A stretch of DNA of 64,000 nt from Enterococcus casseliflavus NBRC 100478 (GCF_001544095.1 NZ_BCPT01000003.1:62001-126000), one strand, 5' to 3'. Positions 8,897 to 17,185 are shown, numbered from the stretch's first letter. Notes: a model not told the origin generated them from the letters alone. Numbers and translations are program-made.

Positions 8897-8944
8897 ATAA
8901 GATAAAGATAATCCTTTCTAGGAAGAAAATCAAGTCCAATCTCA

Positions 8945-9020
8945 CAAAAAGGAGCCCGCCAGCGGGGACTGGCGGGAAGGAGTAAAAATGAAAAAGTGTT
9001 AGGGTTGTTCGTTGGTATGC
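8945..9020 (-). ncRNA. Predicted multicopy small RNA, copy A
   Basis: Read on the minus strand, a -10-like TATTATAAAT (9021-9030) is followed by a 41-nt stretch that is almost invariant between copies, then the hairpin CCCGCCAG/CTGGCGGG and a CTCCTTTTT tail. Copy A has only one change in the 41-nt segment. The unpaired part contains CATTTTTACTCCTT, complementary to a ribosome-binding site and start codon. First of three tandem units. Transcription is inferred. Confidence 0.5.
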
Positions 9021-9122
9021 ATTTATAATAGCGGGAAAATGTGAAAAAAAGTTGACGAATCAAACAGAATTCTGAGAAGAAATCGCCAAGAAAAAGTGAA
9101 ACCATCTAGAACAGTCAGAAGG

Positions 9123-9198
9123 CAAAAAGGAGCCCGCCAGCGGGGACTGGCGGGAAGGAGTAAAAATGAAAAAGTGTTAGGGTTGTTTGTTGGTATGT
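9123..9198 (-). ncRNA. Predicted multicopy small RNA, copy B
   Basis: Same architecture as copy A, with stem arms at 9133-9140 and 9147-9154, a T-run on the minus strand at 9124-9128 and a TATTATAAAT element upstream. Its 41-nt 5' part is identical to those of the two dispersed copies. Confidence 0.5.
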
Positions 9199-9300
9199 AT
9201 TTATAATAGCGGGAAAATGTGAAAAAAAGTTGACGAATCAAACAGAATTCTGAGAAGAAATCGCCAAGAAAAAGTGAAACCATCTAAAACGGTCAGAAGG

Positions 9301-9377
9301 CAAAAAGGAGCCCGCCAGCGGGGACTGGCGGGAAGGAGTAAAAAATGAAAAAGTGTTAGGGTTGTTTGTTGGTATAC
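9301..9377 (-). ncRNA. Predicted multicopy small RNA, copy C (promoter region degraded)
   Basis: The hairpin and ACTCC segment are intact (one extra A in the A/T stretch), but the upstream sequence has diverged to TATGATACC and no longer resembles the conserved -10 region of the other copies. It may be inactive or differently expressed. Confidence 0.4.
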
Positions 9378-9483
9378 AGGTATCATACCGAGAAAATATG
9401 AAGAATTTTCGAGTGAAATTTAGAAATTGCGTGAATCTTTTGACAAATTATGGCTTCTGTTTGAATTTTTTCTTAAAAGAGAA

Positions 9484-9512
9484 TTGACAAAAGGCACAAG
9501 CTTTGATAATTT
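9484..9512 (+). promoter_or_regulatory. Promoter of the second T-box transcript
   Basis: TTGACA, 17-base spacer and TAATTT. Confidence 0.65.
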
Positions 9513-9527
9513 TAATGAAACAAAATG

Positions 9528-9787
9528 CAAACGCGATGAAAAAGAAAGTAGAATCACGGGCGTTGTCTAGCAGAGAGTTCCAGCAGGTGAGAAGGAACGA
9601 CAACAAATGATTTGAAAATGACTTTGGAGCGGATTTTCTGACTAATTAGGAAAATACGGTTGCCCCGTTAACAAGCGACAGTCTCCGAGTGTTTTCGGGT
9701 ACTGAATGAGGTGAGGCCTGTGAAGGTTTTACAGATTAAGGTGGTACCGCAGGTGATGCCCTTAGCTTTGGCTAAGGGCTTTTTTTG
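9528..9787 (+). ncRNA. T-box riboswitch, methionine specifier
   Basis: Stem I begins near GCGATGAAAAAGAAAGTAG. The apical loop AGCAGGTGAGAA follows, and the specifier region TTTGAAAATGAC places ATG at 9618-9620. The antiterminator has the canonical AAGGTGGTACCGC at 9738-9750. The terminator is GCCCTTAGC/GCTAAGGGC (9758-9779) plus seven T. It controls the SAM hydrolase-ECF operon, whose methionine link supports the ATG reading. The gap 8897-9857 holds only the repeats and this leader. Confidence 0.92.
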
Positions 9788-9857
9788 TGTCTGTAGGGTC
9801 AGCTGTTTCATGCGAAGGTTTTGTTGAAAAGGAGAAAGGTTGTTGGGAGGAGAGAAA

Positions 9858-10706
9858 ATGCACAAATTAGTGGTTCAAACCGATTTTGGTTTGCAAGATG
9901 GAGCGGTCAATGCGATGTACGGGGTAGCCTATCAAGTGGCACCAGAGCTGGTCATTGCGGATTTGACTCATGAGATCGAGCCATACAACATTCATGACGC
10001 CAGCTATCGCCTGCTACAAAGCGTCACCTATTGGCCAGCAGGAACCGTCTTTGTTTCAGTGGTCGATCCTGGCGTAGGGTCTGATCGACGAAGTATGGTT
10101 GCCAAGCTGGCGACCGGGCAGTTGGTTTTGACACCAGATAACGGCACCCTGACCTATTTAGCGACTTATATCGGAATCGCTGAACTTCGGGTGATCAATG
10201 AGGCAACTGAGCGCTTGGCAGGATCAGCCGAAAGCCATACGTTTCATGGTCGGGATGTTTATATGTATAATGCCGCTCGGCTCGCCAGCGGCGCCATCAG
10301 CTTTGAAGAGCTAGGAACACCTGAACCTAAAGAAGCGATCCAAGTTTTTGCCATTGAAAAGCCAAGCCAAACAGCTGAAACGATCACAGGGACGATCGAT
10401 ATTCTCGATATCCGCTTTGGTTCGTTGTGGACGAATATTCCCCACACGTTCTTTAAGCAATGGCAGGTCCAATACAATGAGTCGCTGCTCGTCAGTATCT
10501 ACTACCAAGATACCCTGCGTTATCAAGAAGAAGTGCGTTTCGGACGCTCCTTTGCGCAAGTGGCAGAACAAGAACCCGTCTTATATGTCAATTCCTTGCT
10601 GAATATCGGTTTAGGGCTCAACTTGGCTTCATTTGCTGAAAACTATAAAATAGGGACTGGCACGAATTGGAAAATTACCCTTAAAAAAAGGAGAAATGAA
10701 AAATGA
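9858..10706 (+). CDS. S-adenosyl-L-methionine hydrolase (adenosine-forming), DUF62 family
   Basis: Enzyme of the SAM hydroxide adenosyltransferase family (282 aa), which splits S-adenosylmethionine with water to adenosine and methionine. Family motifs are VVQTDFGLQDGAVNAMYGVA at the N-terminus, VVDPGVGSDRR, the TPDNGTLT nucleoside-pocket motif and SHTFHGRDVY. The ATG at 9858 has GGGAGGAG upstream; an in-frame TTG six codons earlier is less likely. Its stop overlaps the next start as ATGA. Placement behind a methionine T-box and before a methionine-type ECF transporter suggests it recovers methionine from SAM when tRNA-Met is uncharged. Confidence 0.93.
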   Translation: MHKLVVQTDFGLQDGAVNAMYGVAYQVAPELVIADLTHEIEPYNIHDASYRLLQSVTYWPAGTVFVSVVDPGVGSDRRSMVAKLATGQLVLTPDNGTLTYLATYIGIAELRVINEATERLAGSAESHTFHGRDVYMYNAARLASGAISFEELGTPEPKEAIQVFAIEKPSQTAETITGTIDILDIRFGSLWTNIPHTFFKQWQVQYNESLLVSIYYQDTLRYQEEVRFGRSFAQVAEQEPVLYVNSLLNIGLGLNLASFAENYKIGTGTNWKITLKKRRNEK

Positions 10707-11257
10707 ATCAATCAAAATTTACAGTAAAACACATTGTTGCAATCGGTATCGGTGCTGCGGTCTTTTTCGTCTTAAAACGTTTCGTCACGATTCCGACGGG
10801 TTTCCCAAATACAGATATCGCCACAGCCTATCCTTTCTTGGCGCTATTAGGCGTTGTCTACGGTCCGATCGTGGCTGGTTTAGCAGGTTTTATCGGTCAT
10901 GCTCTAGGAGATTTAACGACTTATGGTCCATGGTGGTCTTGGATCGCCGCCTCTGGGATCTTAGGGGTGTTCTTTGGACTTTTGACTCGTTGGATTCCAA
11001 TCCAGCAAGGAACCTTTGGCGCTAAAGAAATTCGGACCTTCTTGATCGGTGAAACGATCGCAAATTTGGTCGTCTGGGTGATCATTGCCCCGATCGGGGA
11101 TATTTTGATCTATGGCGAACCAGCGAACAAAGTCTTTACGCAAGGAGTCATTGCGGGATTGACCAATGCAGTCGTAACTGGGATAATCGGAGTGATCCTG
11201 CTAAAAGCCTATGCCCAAACCAAAACCAAAAAAGGCAGCTTGAGTAAGGAATCCTAA
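10703..11257 (+). CDS. ECF transporter S component, UPF0397 family (MtsT-like)
   Basis: Substrate-capture membrane subunit of an energy-coupling factor importer (184 aa, about five to six hydrophobic helices). It belongs to the UPF0397 family, which comparative genomics links to methionine or a methionine precursor in Lactobacillales (MtsT). Conserved features are FVLKRFVTIPTGFPNTDIA and YGPWWSWI. It is translationally coupled to the SAM hydrolase gene. Substrate is inferred from the T-box and family. Confidence 0.9.
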   Translation: MNQSKFTVKHIVAIGIGAAVFFVLKRFVTIPTGFPNTDIATAYPFLALLGVVYGPIVAGLAGFIGHALGDLTTYGPWWSWIAASGILGVFFGLLTRWIPIQQGTFGAKEIRTFLIGETIANLVVWVIIAPIGDILIYGEPANKVFTQGVIAGLTNAVVTGIIGVILLKAYAQTKTKKGSLSKES

Positions 11258-11282
11258 CCAAAGAAATGTGTGAAGGCTAAAA

Positions 11283-12992
11283 ATGAAACAAAAAATCATT
11301 CAATTTACGAATTTTTCTTTCCAATATGATGCACAAGCGGAACCGACCTTGAAAAACATCGATCTAACGATCTATGAAGGAGAAAAAGTCCTGATCGTCG
11401 GTGCCAGCGGTTCTGGCAAAAGTACATTAGGAAAATGTTTGAACGGTTTGATCCCGCAAAACGACAAAGGCAGTAGTACTGGAGAATTGACAATCGGTAC
11501 CAATGCCTTTGGGCAAGCTTCCATCTATGAGCTGTCTTTGACCGTCGGCACGGTGCTGCAAGACACCGATAGCCAATTTGTAGGCTTGACCGTATCAGAA
11601 GATATCGTGTTTTCATTGGAAAACGATCAGCGCAGTCAAGCAGTGATGCAAGAGGCGCTGCGTTTTTGGGCAGAAAAGACTGACTTAATGGATCATTTGG
11701 CGAAAAAACCGCAGGAATTATCGGGTGGCCAAAAGCAACGTGTTTCAATGGCAGGTGTTTTGATCGATGAAACACCGATTCTACTGTTTGATGAGCCGCT
11801 AGCCAACTTGGATCCGCAAACAGGTGTGGAAGCCATCAAAATGATCGACCAGCTGTATCAAGAGAAGCGTTTTACCACCATCATCATTGAACATCGCTTA
11901 GAAGAAGTGTTAGCCGCAGCTGTCGATCGCATCATCGTGATGGAAGAAGGCCGCATCCTTGCCGACAGTACACCGAATGAACTATTAAAAACGGATATGC
12001 TGCAGCAAGTCGGCATTCGTGAACCGCTGTATTTAGCTGCTTTAAAAAAAGCGGGGGTTCCCGTGACCGACGCTGCTGATTTGGTCGCGGTAGAAGCATT
12101 TGCATCACCTGAGATTGCCGAAAAACTGACTCAGTTTCAAGAAAAATTTCCGAAACCGGCGCTTCCTAGCCACCAGCCGCCGTTGTTGGAAGCGAAGAAT
12201 CTATCGTTTTCCTACCAAGTGGGCAAACCCATTTTGCAAGCACTGGATTTTACCATCCATCAAGGAGAAATGATTAGTTTGGTCGGGCATAATGGCGCAG
12301 GAAAATCGACCTTGTCCCATTTGATTACCGGCTTTTTAACTCCGACTTCTGGCAAGTTGCTTTGGCAAGGAACGAACATGGGCAATGATTCCATCAAAGA
12401 ACGAGCGCAAAAAATCGGGTATGTGTTGCAAAACAGCAATCAAATGCTGTCAAAAAACTTCCTGTTTGACGAAGTTGCCTTAGGCTTGCGCAACCGAAAC
12501 GTTCCAGAGGCTGAAATTACAGAAAAAGTTCATCAGACCTTGAAAATTTGTGGTCTTTATCCGTTTCGTTCATGGCCATTGTCGGCACTAAGTCATGGGC
12601 AAAAACGCCGAGCCGCCATTGCAGCGATCCTCGTCTTAGATCCTGAACTCATTTTATTGGATGAGCCGACAGCGGGACAAGACTATCGCCATTACACCGA
12701 AATGATGCAATTTTTACAGGAGTTGAACCAGCGGGGATTAACGATCGTTATGATCACCCACGATATGCATTTGATGTTGGAGTATACACAGCGGACGATC
12801 GTTTTGACAAAAGGAACGATTTTGCTGGACGCTCCGCCAGAAGTTGTCTTAGCAGACAAACAAGTGGTGAGTGCCGCAAACCTCAAAGAAACCAGCTTGT
12901 ATACACTGGCGACCCTTAACCAGCTGACAGATCCCGCCGCTTTTACTGCCGCCTTCATTGCCAGCGAGAAGGAGGGACACGATGGAGAGTAA
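11283..12992 (+). CDS. ECF transporter duplicated ATPase with DUF3744 linker (MtsU-like)
   Basis: Two fused ABC ATPase halves in one 569-aa protein. The first half has Walker A GASGSGKST near residue 40, signature LSGGQKQR near 147 and Walker B LLFDEP. The second has Walker A GHNGAGKST, signature LSHGQKRR and Walker B ILLDEPTAGQD. The spacer between them (about residues 230-300) matches the position of DUF3744. The second signature has H in place of the usual G, a change often seen in such fused ECF ATPases. It powers uptake through the neighbouring S and T subunits. The next gene overlaps by 11 bases. Confidence 0.92.
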   Translation: MKQKIIQFTNFSFQYDAQAEPTLKNIDLTIYEGEKVLIVGASGSGKSTLGKCLNGLIPQNDKGSSTGELTIGTNAFGQASIYELSLTVGTVLQDTDSQFVGLTVSEDIVFSLENDQRSQAVMQEALRFWAEKTDLMDHLAKKPQELSGGQKQRVSMAGVLIDETPILLFDEPLANLDPQTGVEAIKMIDQLYQEKRFTTIIIEHRLEEVLAAAVDRIIVMEEGRILADSTPNELLKTDMLQQVGIREPLYLAALKKAGVPVTDAADLVAVEAFASPEIAEKLTQFQEKFPKPALPSHQPPLLEAKNLSFSYQVGKPILQALDFTIHQGEMISLVGHNGAGKSTLSHLITGFLTPTSGKLLWQGTNMGNDSIKERAQKIGYVLQNSNQMLSKNFLFDEVALGLRNRNVPEAEITEKVHQTLKICGLYPFRSWPLSALSHGQKRRAAIAAILVLDPELILLDEPTAGQDYRHYTEMMQFLQELNQRGLTIVMITHDMHLMLEYTQRTIVLTKGTILLDAPPEVVLADKQVVSAANLKETSLYTLATLNQLTDPAAFTAAFIASEKEGHDGE

Positions 12993-13812
12993 TCTAATCG
13001 GCTATCTTGACCGCAAAACGTGGATTCACCAATTAAGCGGTGCTGCAAAACTGATTTGTTTTTTGCTGCTATCCGTCATCGGGATGATTTCTTATGATAC
13101 GCGCTTTCTCATTGGACTGGCATTGTTTTCGGTCTTTCTATTTGCCAGTGCTGGAATTCGCTACCGAGATATCGCTTTTGTATTAAAATTTATCATCTTC
13201 TTTTCGCTTTTGAATTTGGTGGCGGTCTATCTTTTCGCACCAGAATACGGGGTGGAGATCTACGGTACGCGCCACGTGATTTTCGAAGGGATCGGTCGGT
13301 ATACATTGACCCAAGAGCAAGTGTTTTATGAGTTGAATCTATTGATCAAATATTTTGTCACGATTCCGCCAGGATTGATTTTCCTGTTTACCACCAATCC
13401 TAGTGAGTTAGCGTCCAGCATCAACCGCATCGGGATTTCCTACAAGATCGCCTATGCAGTCGCACTGGCTTTGCGTTACATTCCCGATATTCAAGATGAT
13501 TTTCGGACCATTGCCAAAGCGCAGCAAGCACGGGGCGTGGAGCTTTCTAAAAAAGCACCTTTGCGCAAGCGAGTGGCAGGCAATGTCGCGATCGCGATTC
13601 CTTTGATTTTTTCCAGCTTGGAACGGATCGACCATATTTCTGCTGCCATGGAGCTAAGAAGGTTTGGCAAACATAAGCAGCGTACCTGGCTGAAAGCTAA
13701 GCCGATCCAAGGCAAAGATCTTTTGGCGATTGCTGTCGTTTGCTTGATCGTGGCGCTCGGATTGTCCTTGATGGTACTTAATGGCGGACGTTTCTACAAT
13801 CCGTTTCGTTAA
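12982..13812 (+). CDS. ECF transporter T component (EcfT/CbiQ family, MtsV-like)
   Basis: Integral membrane coupling subunit (276 aa) of the CbiQ/EcfT family. Hydrophobic helices lie at both ends and the cytoplasmic coupling helices contain the two diagnostic A-R-G-like motifs (AQQARGVE and AMELRRFG). The ATG at 12982 has GGAGGG upstream and lies within the end of the ATPase gene. It completes the SAM hydrolase-S-A-T operon. Confidence 0.92.
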   Translation: MESNLIGYLDRKTWIHQLSGAAKLICFLLLSVIGMISYDTRFLIGLALFSVFLFASAGIRYRDIAFVLKFIIFFSLLNLVAVYLFAPEYGVEIYGTRHVIFEGIGRYTLTQEQVFYELNLLIKYFVTIPPGLIFLFTTNPSELASSINRIGISYKIAYAVALALRYIPDIQDDFRTIAKAQQARGVELSKKAPLRKRVAGNVAIAIPLIFSSLERIDHISAAMELRRFGKHKQRTWLKAKPIQGKDLLAIAVVCLIVALGLSLMVLNGGRFYNPFR

Positions 13813-13863
13813 CAAATCACCCCATGAAAACTAAAAAAACGGACGCATTGTCAATAATGAAAG

Positions 13864-13899
13864 TGGGACGGATGATTCAGAATTGATTCATCCGTCCCA
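13864..13899 (+). terminator. Strong stem-loop after the ECF operon (no U-tract)
   Basis: TGGGACGGATGA pairs perfectly with TCATCCGTCCCA around a 12-base loop. No T-run follows, so it could be an mRNA-stabilising structure rather than a terminator. The 13813-14254 gap otherwise holds the next terminator, small RNA copy D and a promoter. Confidence 0.55.
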
Positions 13900-13911
13900 G
13901 AAATGATCGAG

Positions 13912-13996
13912 CCAAAAAACGCAGGATAGTCAGTCAATTGACTTTAGCGAGTGCTACATTTGCTAAAGTCAGTTGCTGCTAGGTCTGCGTTTTTTT
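13912..13996 (+). terminator. Long nested hairpin terminator
   Basis: Outer arms AACGCAG and CTGCGTT enclose an inner stem GACTTTAGC/GCTAAAGTC. A run of seven T follows the outer arm. It ends read-through from the ECF operon just before repeat copy D. Confidence 0.75.
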
Positions 13997-14000
13997 GCCG

Positions 14001-14079
14001 CAAAAAAAAGGAGCCCGCCAGCGGGGACTGGCGGGATAGGAGTAAAAATGAAAAAGTGTTAGGGTTGTTTGTTGGTATG
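14001..14079 (-). ncRNA. Predicted multicopy small RNA, copy D
   Basis: Dispersed copy with stem arms at 14014-14021 and 14028-14035, a minus-strand run of eight T, the invariant 41-nt 5' segment and a TACTATAAAT element upstream (14081-14090). It lacks the 178-bp unit's outer sequence, which shows that the conserved part is limited to the RNA and its upstream region. Confidence 0.5.
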
Positions 14080-14192
14080 TATTTATAGTAACGGGAAAAT
14101 GTGAAAAAAATAGGAAGAGAAAGCAATAGAAGTGTGTCAATCTGTTGATGATTTTCGTAAAACATTCCAGCGGAAGCCTTTTAGATCTTTGA

Positions 14193-14221
14193 TTGACGGA
14201 AACGCCAAATAAGGCTACACT
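14193..14221 (+). promoter_or_regulatory. Promoter of the ABC-2 exporter operon
   Basis: TTGACG, 17-base spacer and TACACT, 34 bases before the start codon. Confidence 0.65.
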
Positions 14222-14254
14222 GATGGCATCAAAGCAGTACAAGGAGGGGACAGG

Positions 14255-15139
14255 ATGGATGCCATTACGATCAACGGACTAAGCAAACAATACAACAAGA
14301 AGTACGCCATCGAGAACGTATCATTGCAAGTGGCAGAAGGAGAGATTTTTGGCTTTATTGGACCAAATGGTGCGGGAAAATCAACGACCATCAAAGTATT
14401 GTTGAATTTTATCAAACCAGATGCAGGACAGGCGGCGATTTTTGGACGAGATTGCCAACAAGCAGCCAAAGAGATCAAAACGTTTACTGGGTATGTTTCC
14501 AGTGATGTACGGTTTTATTCAAAAATGACGACAGCAGAACTACTGGCATTTACGGCGGATTTTCATCAAGTCAAGCAGCCAAAAAAAGAGATTCAGGAGT
14601 TGATGGAGCTTTTTCAAATTGATCCAAACAAATCGATCGCAGAACTTTCTTTAGGGAACAAGAAAAAAGTCGGGCTTGCGAGCGCCTTGATTGCACAACC
14701 GAGAATGTTGATTTTAGATGAGCCGACCAATGGCTTAGATCCCTTGATCCAAAAACGGCTGTTTGAAGAGCTCCTTAGAAGAAACAAACAGGGGATGACG
14801 ATTTTTCTATCTAGCCATGATTTGCATGAAATTCAGACCTATGCCCATCGGACCGCCTTTATTCGTGAAGGACAGATCATCACCGTGAAAGAACTGAGTG
14901 AGGAAGAAAATTTCGGCAAAGTTGTAACGCTCACGAATGAGGGTAGCCTCTCATTAGCCGGCTTGGAAAACGTACAGGTTCTTGCTCAGGAATCACAAAG
15001 CTTGCGTTTTTTCTATCAAGGGGACATGAATCAGCTGGCACATTTTTTAACCAATCCTGCCATTAAAGAGTTCACGATCGAACACCCAACCCTTGAACAG
15101 CAATTTATGCTCCTGTATGAAGGAGGTTCTCAAAAATGA
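14255..15139 (+). CDS. ABC transporter ATP-binding protein (ABC-2 exporter type)
   Basis: ATPase subunit (294 aa) with Walker A GPNGAGKST near residue 40, a signature region LSLGNKKKVGLA near 133, Walker B MLILDEPTNGLD and the switch SSHDLHE. The signature is LSLGN rather than LSGGQ, common in drug/peptide exporter ATPases of this group. The C-terminal 80 residues form the extra domain seen in such exporters. AAGGAGGGG precedes the ATG. It is coupled to the permease by ATGA overlap. The substrate is unknown. Confidence 0.92.
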   Translation: MDAITINGLSKQYNKKYAIENVSLQVAEGEIFGFIGPNGAGKSTTIKVLLNFIKPDAGQAAIFGRDCQQAAKEIKTFTGYVSSDVRFYSKMTTAELLAFTADFHQVKQPKKEIQELMELFQIDPNKSIAELSLGNKKKVGLASALIAQPRMLILDEPTNGLDPLIQKRLFEELLRRNKQGMTIFLSSHDLHEIQTYAHRTAFIREGQIITVKELSEEENFGKVVTLTNEGSLSLAGLENVQVLAQESQSLRFFYQGDMNQLAHFLTNPAIKEFTIEHPTLEQQFMLLYEGGSQK

Positions 15140-15951
15140 CTTTAATGAAAATCGATCTTAAAAATACCTTCAAAGGCTGGCTAGTCTGGGCGATCCTTTT
15201 TGCAGCAATCATTTTTGCATTTACGGCTATCTATCCTCAAATGATCACGCCAGAAATGAAAACGTCGTTAGACCAGATGTTGGGCTCTTTCAGCCCAGAA
15301 TTACTAGGCATCTTTAACATCCAACTGACAGGACCCTCAAGCTTGGTTTCCCCGACAGGCTTTTTCGGGTACTACTTTCAATACTTATTTATCGCTGCGT
15401 GTATTTATGGGATGCTTTTAGGCTTGAACAGTCTGATCACTGAAGAATCAGAAGGAACGATCGAGTATTTATACGCTCAGCCTATTAGCCGCAGAGAAAT
15501 CGTTGGGTGGAAGTTCCTCGCTCGATTGTTGTTGCTGACTGGCTTTTGGCTGATTGCTTATGGCAGTAGTCTGGCCTCATTTGCTTTGTTCAAACTACCT
15601 GAAGATGACCTGTCCGCTTTTATAGAAGAAATCAGCAAAATCTTCGTTGCCGAGTACGGTGTCTTAGTCTTTTTCCTCTGTCTAGGTTTCTTTTTATCCA
15701 CGATCTTGCGTTCCAGCAAACAAACCGCCAGCGTCGGCTTAGGCTGCGTGTTCGGTCTGTATTTGCTCGGCATCGTGGGGGAACTCTACGATAAATTGGA
15801 ATGGCTGGCAGGACTTTCACCTGTGCGGATGGCATTACCCGTCCAACTCATGGATAACGGCGCGACATCAGTCCTTTGGGTACTGCTGATCGGTATCATC
15901 TGTTTCTTTGGCACCTTTTCCCGTTATGAGCGTAAAGACTTGCAGGTCTGA
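15136..15951 (+). CDS. ABC-2 type permease
   Basis: Membrane subunit (271 aa) with an N-terminal transmembrane helix, a large loop and about five further helices; the segment YLYAQPISRREIVGWKFLAR is typical of ABC-2 permeases. It partners the preceding ATPase to make an exporter of unknown substrate. The gene ends 18 bases before repeat copy E, which lies convergent to it. Confidence 0.9.
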   Translation: MTLMKIDLKNTFKGWLVWAILFAAIIFAFTAIYPQMITPEMKTSLDQMLGSFSPELLGIFNIQLTGPSSLVSPTGFFGYYFQYLFIAACIYGMLLGLNSLITEESEGTIEYLYAQPISRREIVGWKFLARLLLLTGFWLIAYGSSLASFALFKLPEDDLSAFIEEISKIFVAEYGVLVFFLCLGFFLSTILRSSKQTASVGLGCVFGLYLLGIVGELYDKLEWLAGLSPVRMALPVQLMDNGATSVLWVLLIGIICFFGTFSRYERKDLQV

Positions 15952-15968
15952 GTATATCAATCAAAAGA

Positions 15969-16045
15969 CAAAAAAGAGCCTGTCAGCGGGGACTGACAGG
16001 CAAAGGAGTAAAAATGAAAAAGTGTTAGGGTTGTTTGTTGGTATG
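15969..16045 (-). ncRNA. Predicted multicopy small RNA, copy E (compensatory stem changes)
   Basis: Stem arms are GCCTGTCAG (15978-15986) and CTGACAGGC (15993-16001). Relative to copies A-D two C-G pairs became T-A pairs on both sides, so pairing is kept while sequence changed. A minus-strand run of six T follows. The 41-nt 5' segment is unchanged. This copy is the main evidence that the fold is selected. Confidence 0.55.
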
Positions 16046-16177
16046 CTTATATAATAGTCTCGAAATGTGAAAAAAGTATGACGAAGCAGGCACGTTTTTG
16101 CGAAAAAATCATTGCGAAAGTTAAGAAAGCGTAAAGCGTCCCTTCACCAAAAGGCTTGAAGGGGCAACAAGAACCTA

Positions 16178-16229
16178 AAATCACTCCGAAGCAGCAGGCG
16201 GTTCATGCTGTTTCGGAGTGATTTTTTAA
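16178..16229. terminator. Terminator of the zinc peptidase gene (bidirectional)
   Basis: AATCACTCCGAA pairs with TTCGGAGTGATT; A- and T-rich tails lie on both sides. It lies seven bases after the minus-strand stop codon. Confidence 0.8.
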
Positions 16230-16235
16230 TTGAAG

Positions 16236-17126
16236 CTACTTGCTCAAGTCAAGGCTATCGACATTAAAGGTGTCGCCATGTGCTAAGTCACCATAACGAT
16301 AGCCACGGTTAAACCAGTCCACGCGTTGCTGCGATGTGCCGTGCGTAAAACTATCTGGAACAACATAGCCTTGGTATTCTTTTTGCAGCGTATCATCCCC
16401 GATGGCATTGGCAGCTGTGATTGCTTCTTGAATGTCGCCAGCTTCTAAGATCGGTTGTCCTTGATAGGTTTCGCCTTGCAAGTATTTCGCAAAAGTACCA
16501 GCTAAGTAGTCAGCTTGCAGTTCCAAACGAACGCTGTACTGATTGTATTCCTTTTCTGAAACTTGCTGGCGGATTTTGTCCAATTGTTGGGTGATCCCCA
16601 GCTCATTTTGCACATGATGACCGACTTCATGGGCGATGACATAGGCCATTGCGAAGTCGCCGCTTGCGCCATATTTATCGGAAAGCTCATTGGCAAAGCT
16701 AAGATCAAGGTACACATTCTCATCTGCTGGGCAATAAAACGGACCAACCTGTGACGTGGCATAGCCGCATGCCGACTGCACGCTTCCCGTAAATAATACG
16801 AGTGTCGGGTCTTGATAGGTTTCTTGCCGCTCTTGAAAAACGTCTTGCCAATAATCTTCTAAATAGCCGAATACGACTGCGGAAAACTCTTTTTCCTCCG
16901 TGTACTCACTGGTGCCCACATTTTCTGTCTGGTAATTGGCTGCTTGACCGCTGCCACCCAAGACATCCGGCAGCGAATTTAAATCACCACCGCTAAACAG
17001 GAAAAATAAAACAGCGATGATCACCGTACCGATCCCGCCACCAGCAGCCAGCATCCCGCCTGAGCCAGATGATCGCCCCGTTCGATCATCGACATTTCTG
17101 CTTTGTCTACCCCCACGCCATTTCAT
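16236..17126 (-). CDS. Neutral zinc metallopeptidase (YpfJ family)
   Basis: Membrane-anchored peptidase of the Zn_peptidase family PF04228 (296 aa). A glycine/arginine-rich cytoplasmic N-terminus precedes one transmembrane segment (about residues 30-45, IGTVIIAVLFFLF). The catalytic motif is HEVGHHVQ, with the later acidic ligand region QADYLAG. Residues FCPADENVYLDL precede the active site, as in other members. The protease domain would face outside the cell. Target unknown. AGGAGGAG precedes the ATG. Confidence 0.92.
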   Translation of the reverse strand: MKWRGGRQSRNVDDRTGRSSGSGGMLAAGGGIGTVIIAVLFFLFSGGDLNSLPDVLGGSGQAANYQTENVGTSEYTEEKEFSAVVFGYLEDYWQDVFQERQETYQDPTLVLFTGSVQSACGYATSQVGPFYCPADENVYLDLSFANELSDKYGASGDFAMAYVIAHEVGHHVQNELGITQQLDKIRQQVSEKEYNQYSVRLELQADYLAGTFAKYLQGETYQGQPILEAGDIQEAITAANAIGDDTLQKEYQGYVVPDSFTHGTSQQRVDWFNRGYRYGDLAHGDTFNVDSLDLSK

Positions 17127-17156
17127 GTTATCTCCTCCTATATAAATCCTAGCTTA

Positions 17157-17185
17157 ATTATAAGAGAAAGGCGGCAGATTGTGAA
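17157..17185 (-). promoter_or_regulatory. Promoter of the zinc peptidase gene
   Basis: On the minus strand TTCACA, 17-base spacer and a perfect TATAAT. Confidence 0.65.

Larger units (their letters stand above)
8946..9377. repeat. Tandem array of a 178-bp unit (about 2.4 copies)
   Basis: The same hairpin and flanks begin at 8946, 9124 and 9302, an exact 178-bp period. The first two units match almost completely, including spacer sequence not conserved in the dispersed copies at 14001 and 15969. The third unit diverges after about 75 bases. This indicates recent duplication. Confidence 0.95.

Noticed and set aside
8977-8996. Plus-strand minigene AAGGAG...ATG AAA AAG TGT TAG in each repeat, or a pheromone-like peptide by frameshift
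   Set aside because: The four-codon frame is conserved, and a -1 shift would give a short hydrophobic peptide. But the upstream G spoils a standard slippery heptamer, there is no plus-strand promoter, and the minus-strand RNA explains conservation of both stem and U-tract.
8946-9377. CRISPR array
   Set aside because: Only three units, 178-bp period with identical spacers and no cas genes.
8706-9386. Overlapping minus-strand open frames across the 178-bp repeats
   Set aside because: They arise because the repeat period keeps frames open, have no proper ribosome sites and one runs through tRNA-Leu. The DNA is better explained by the small RNA copies.
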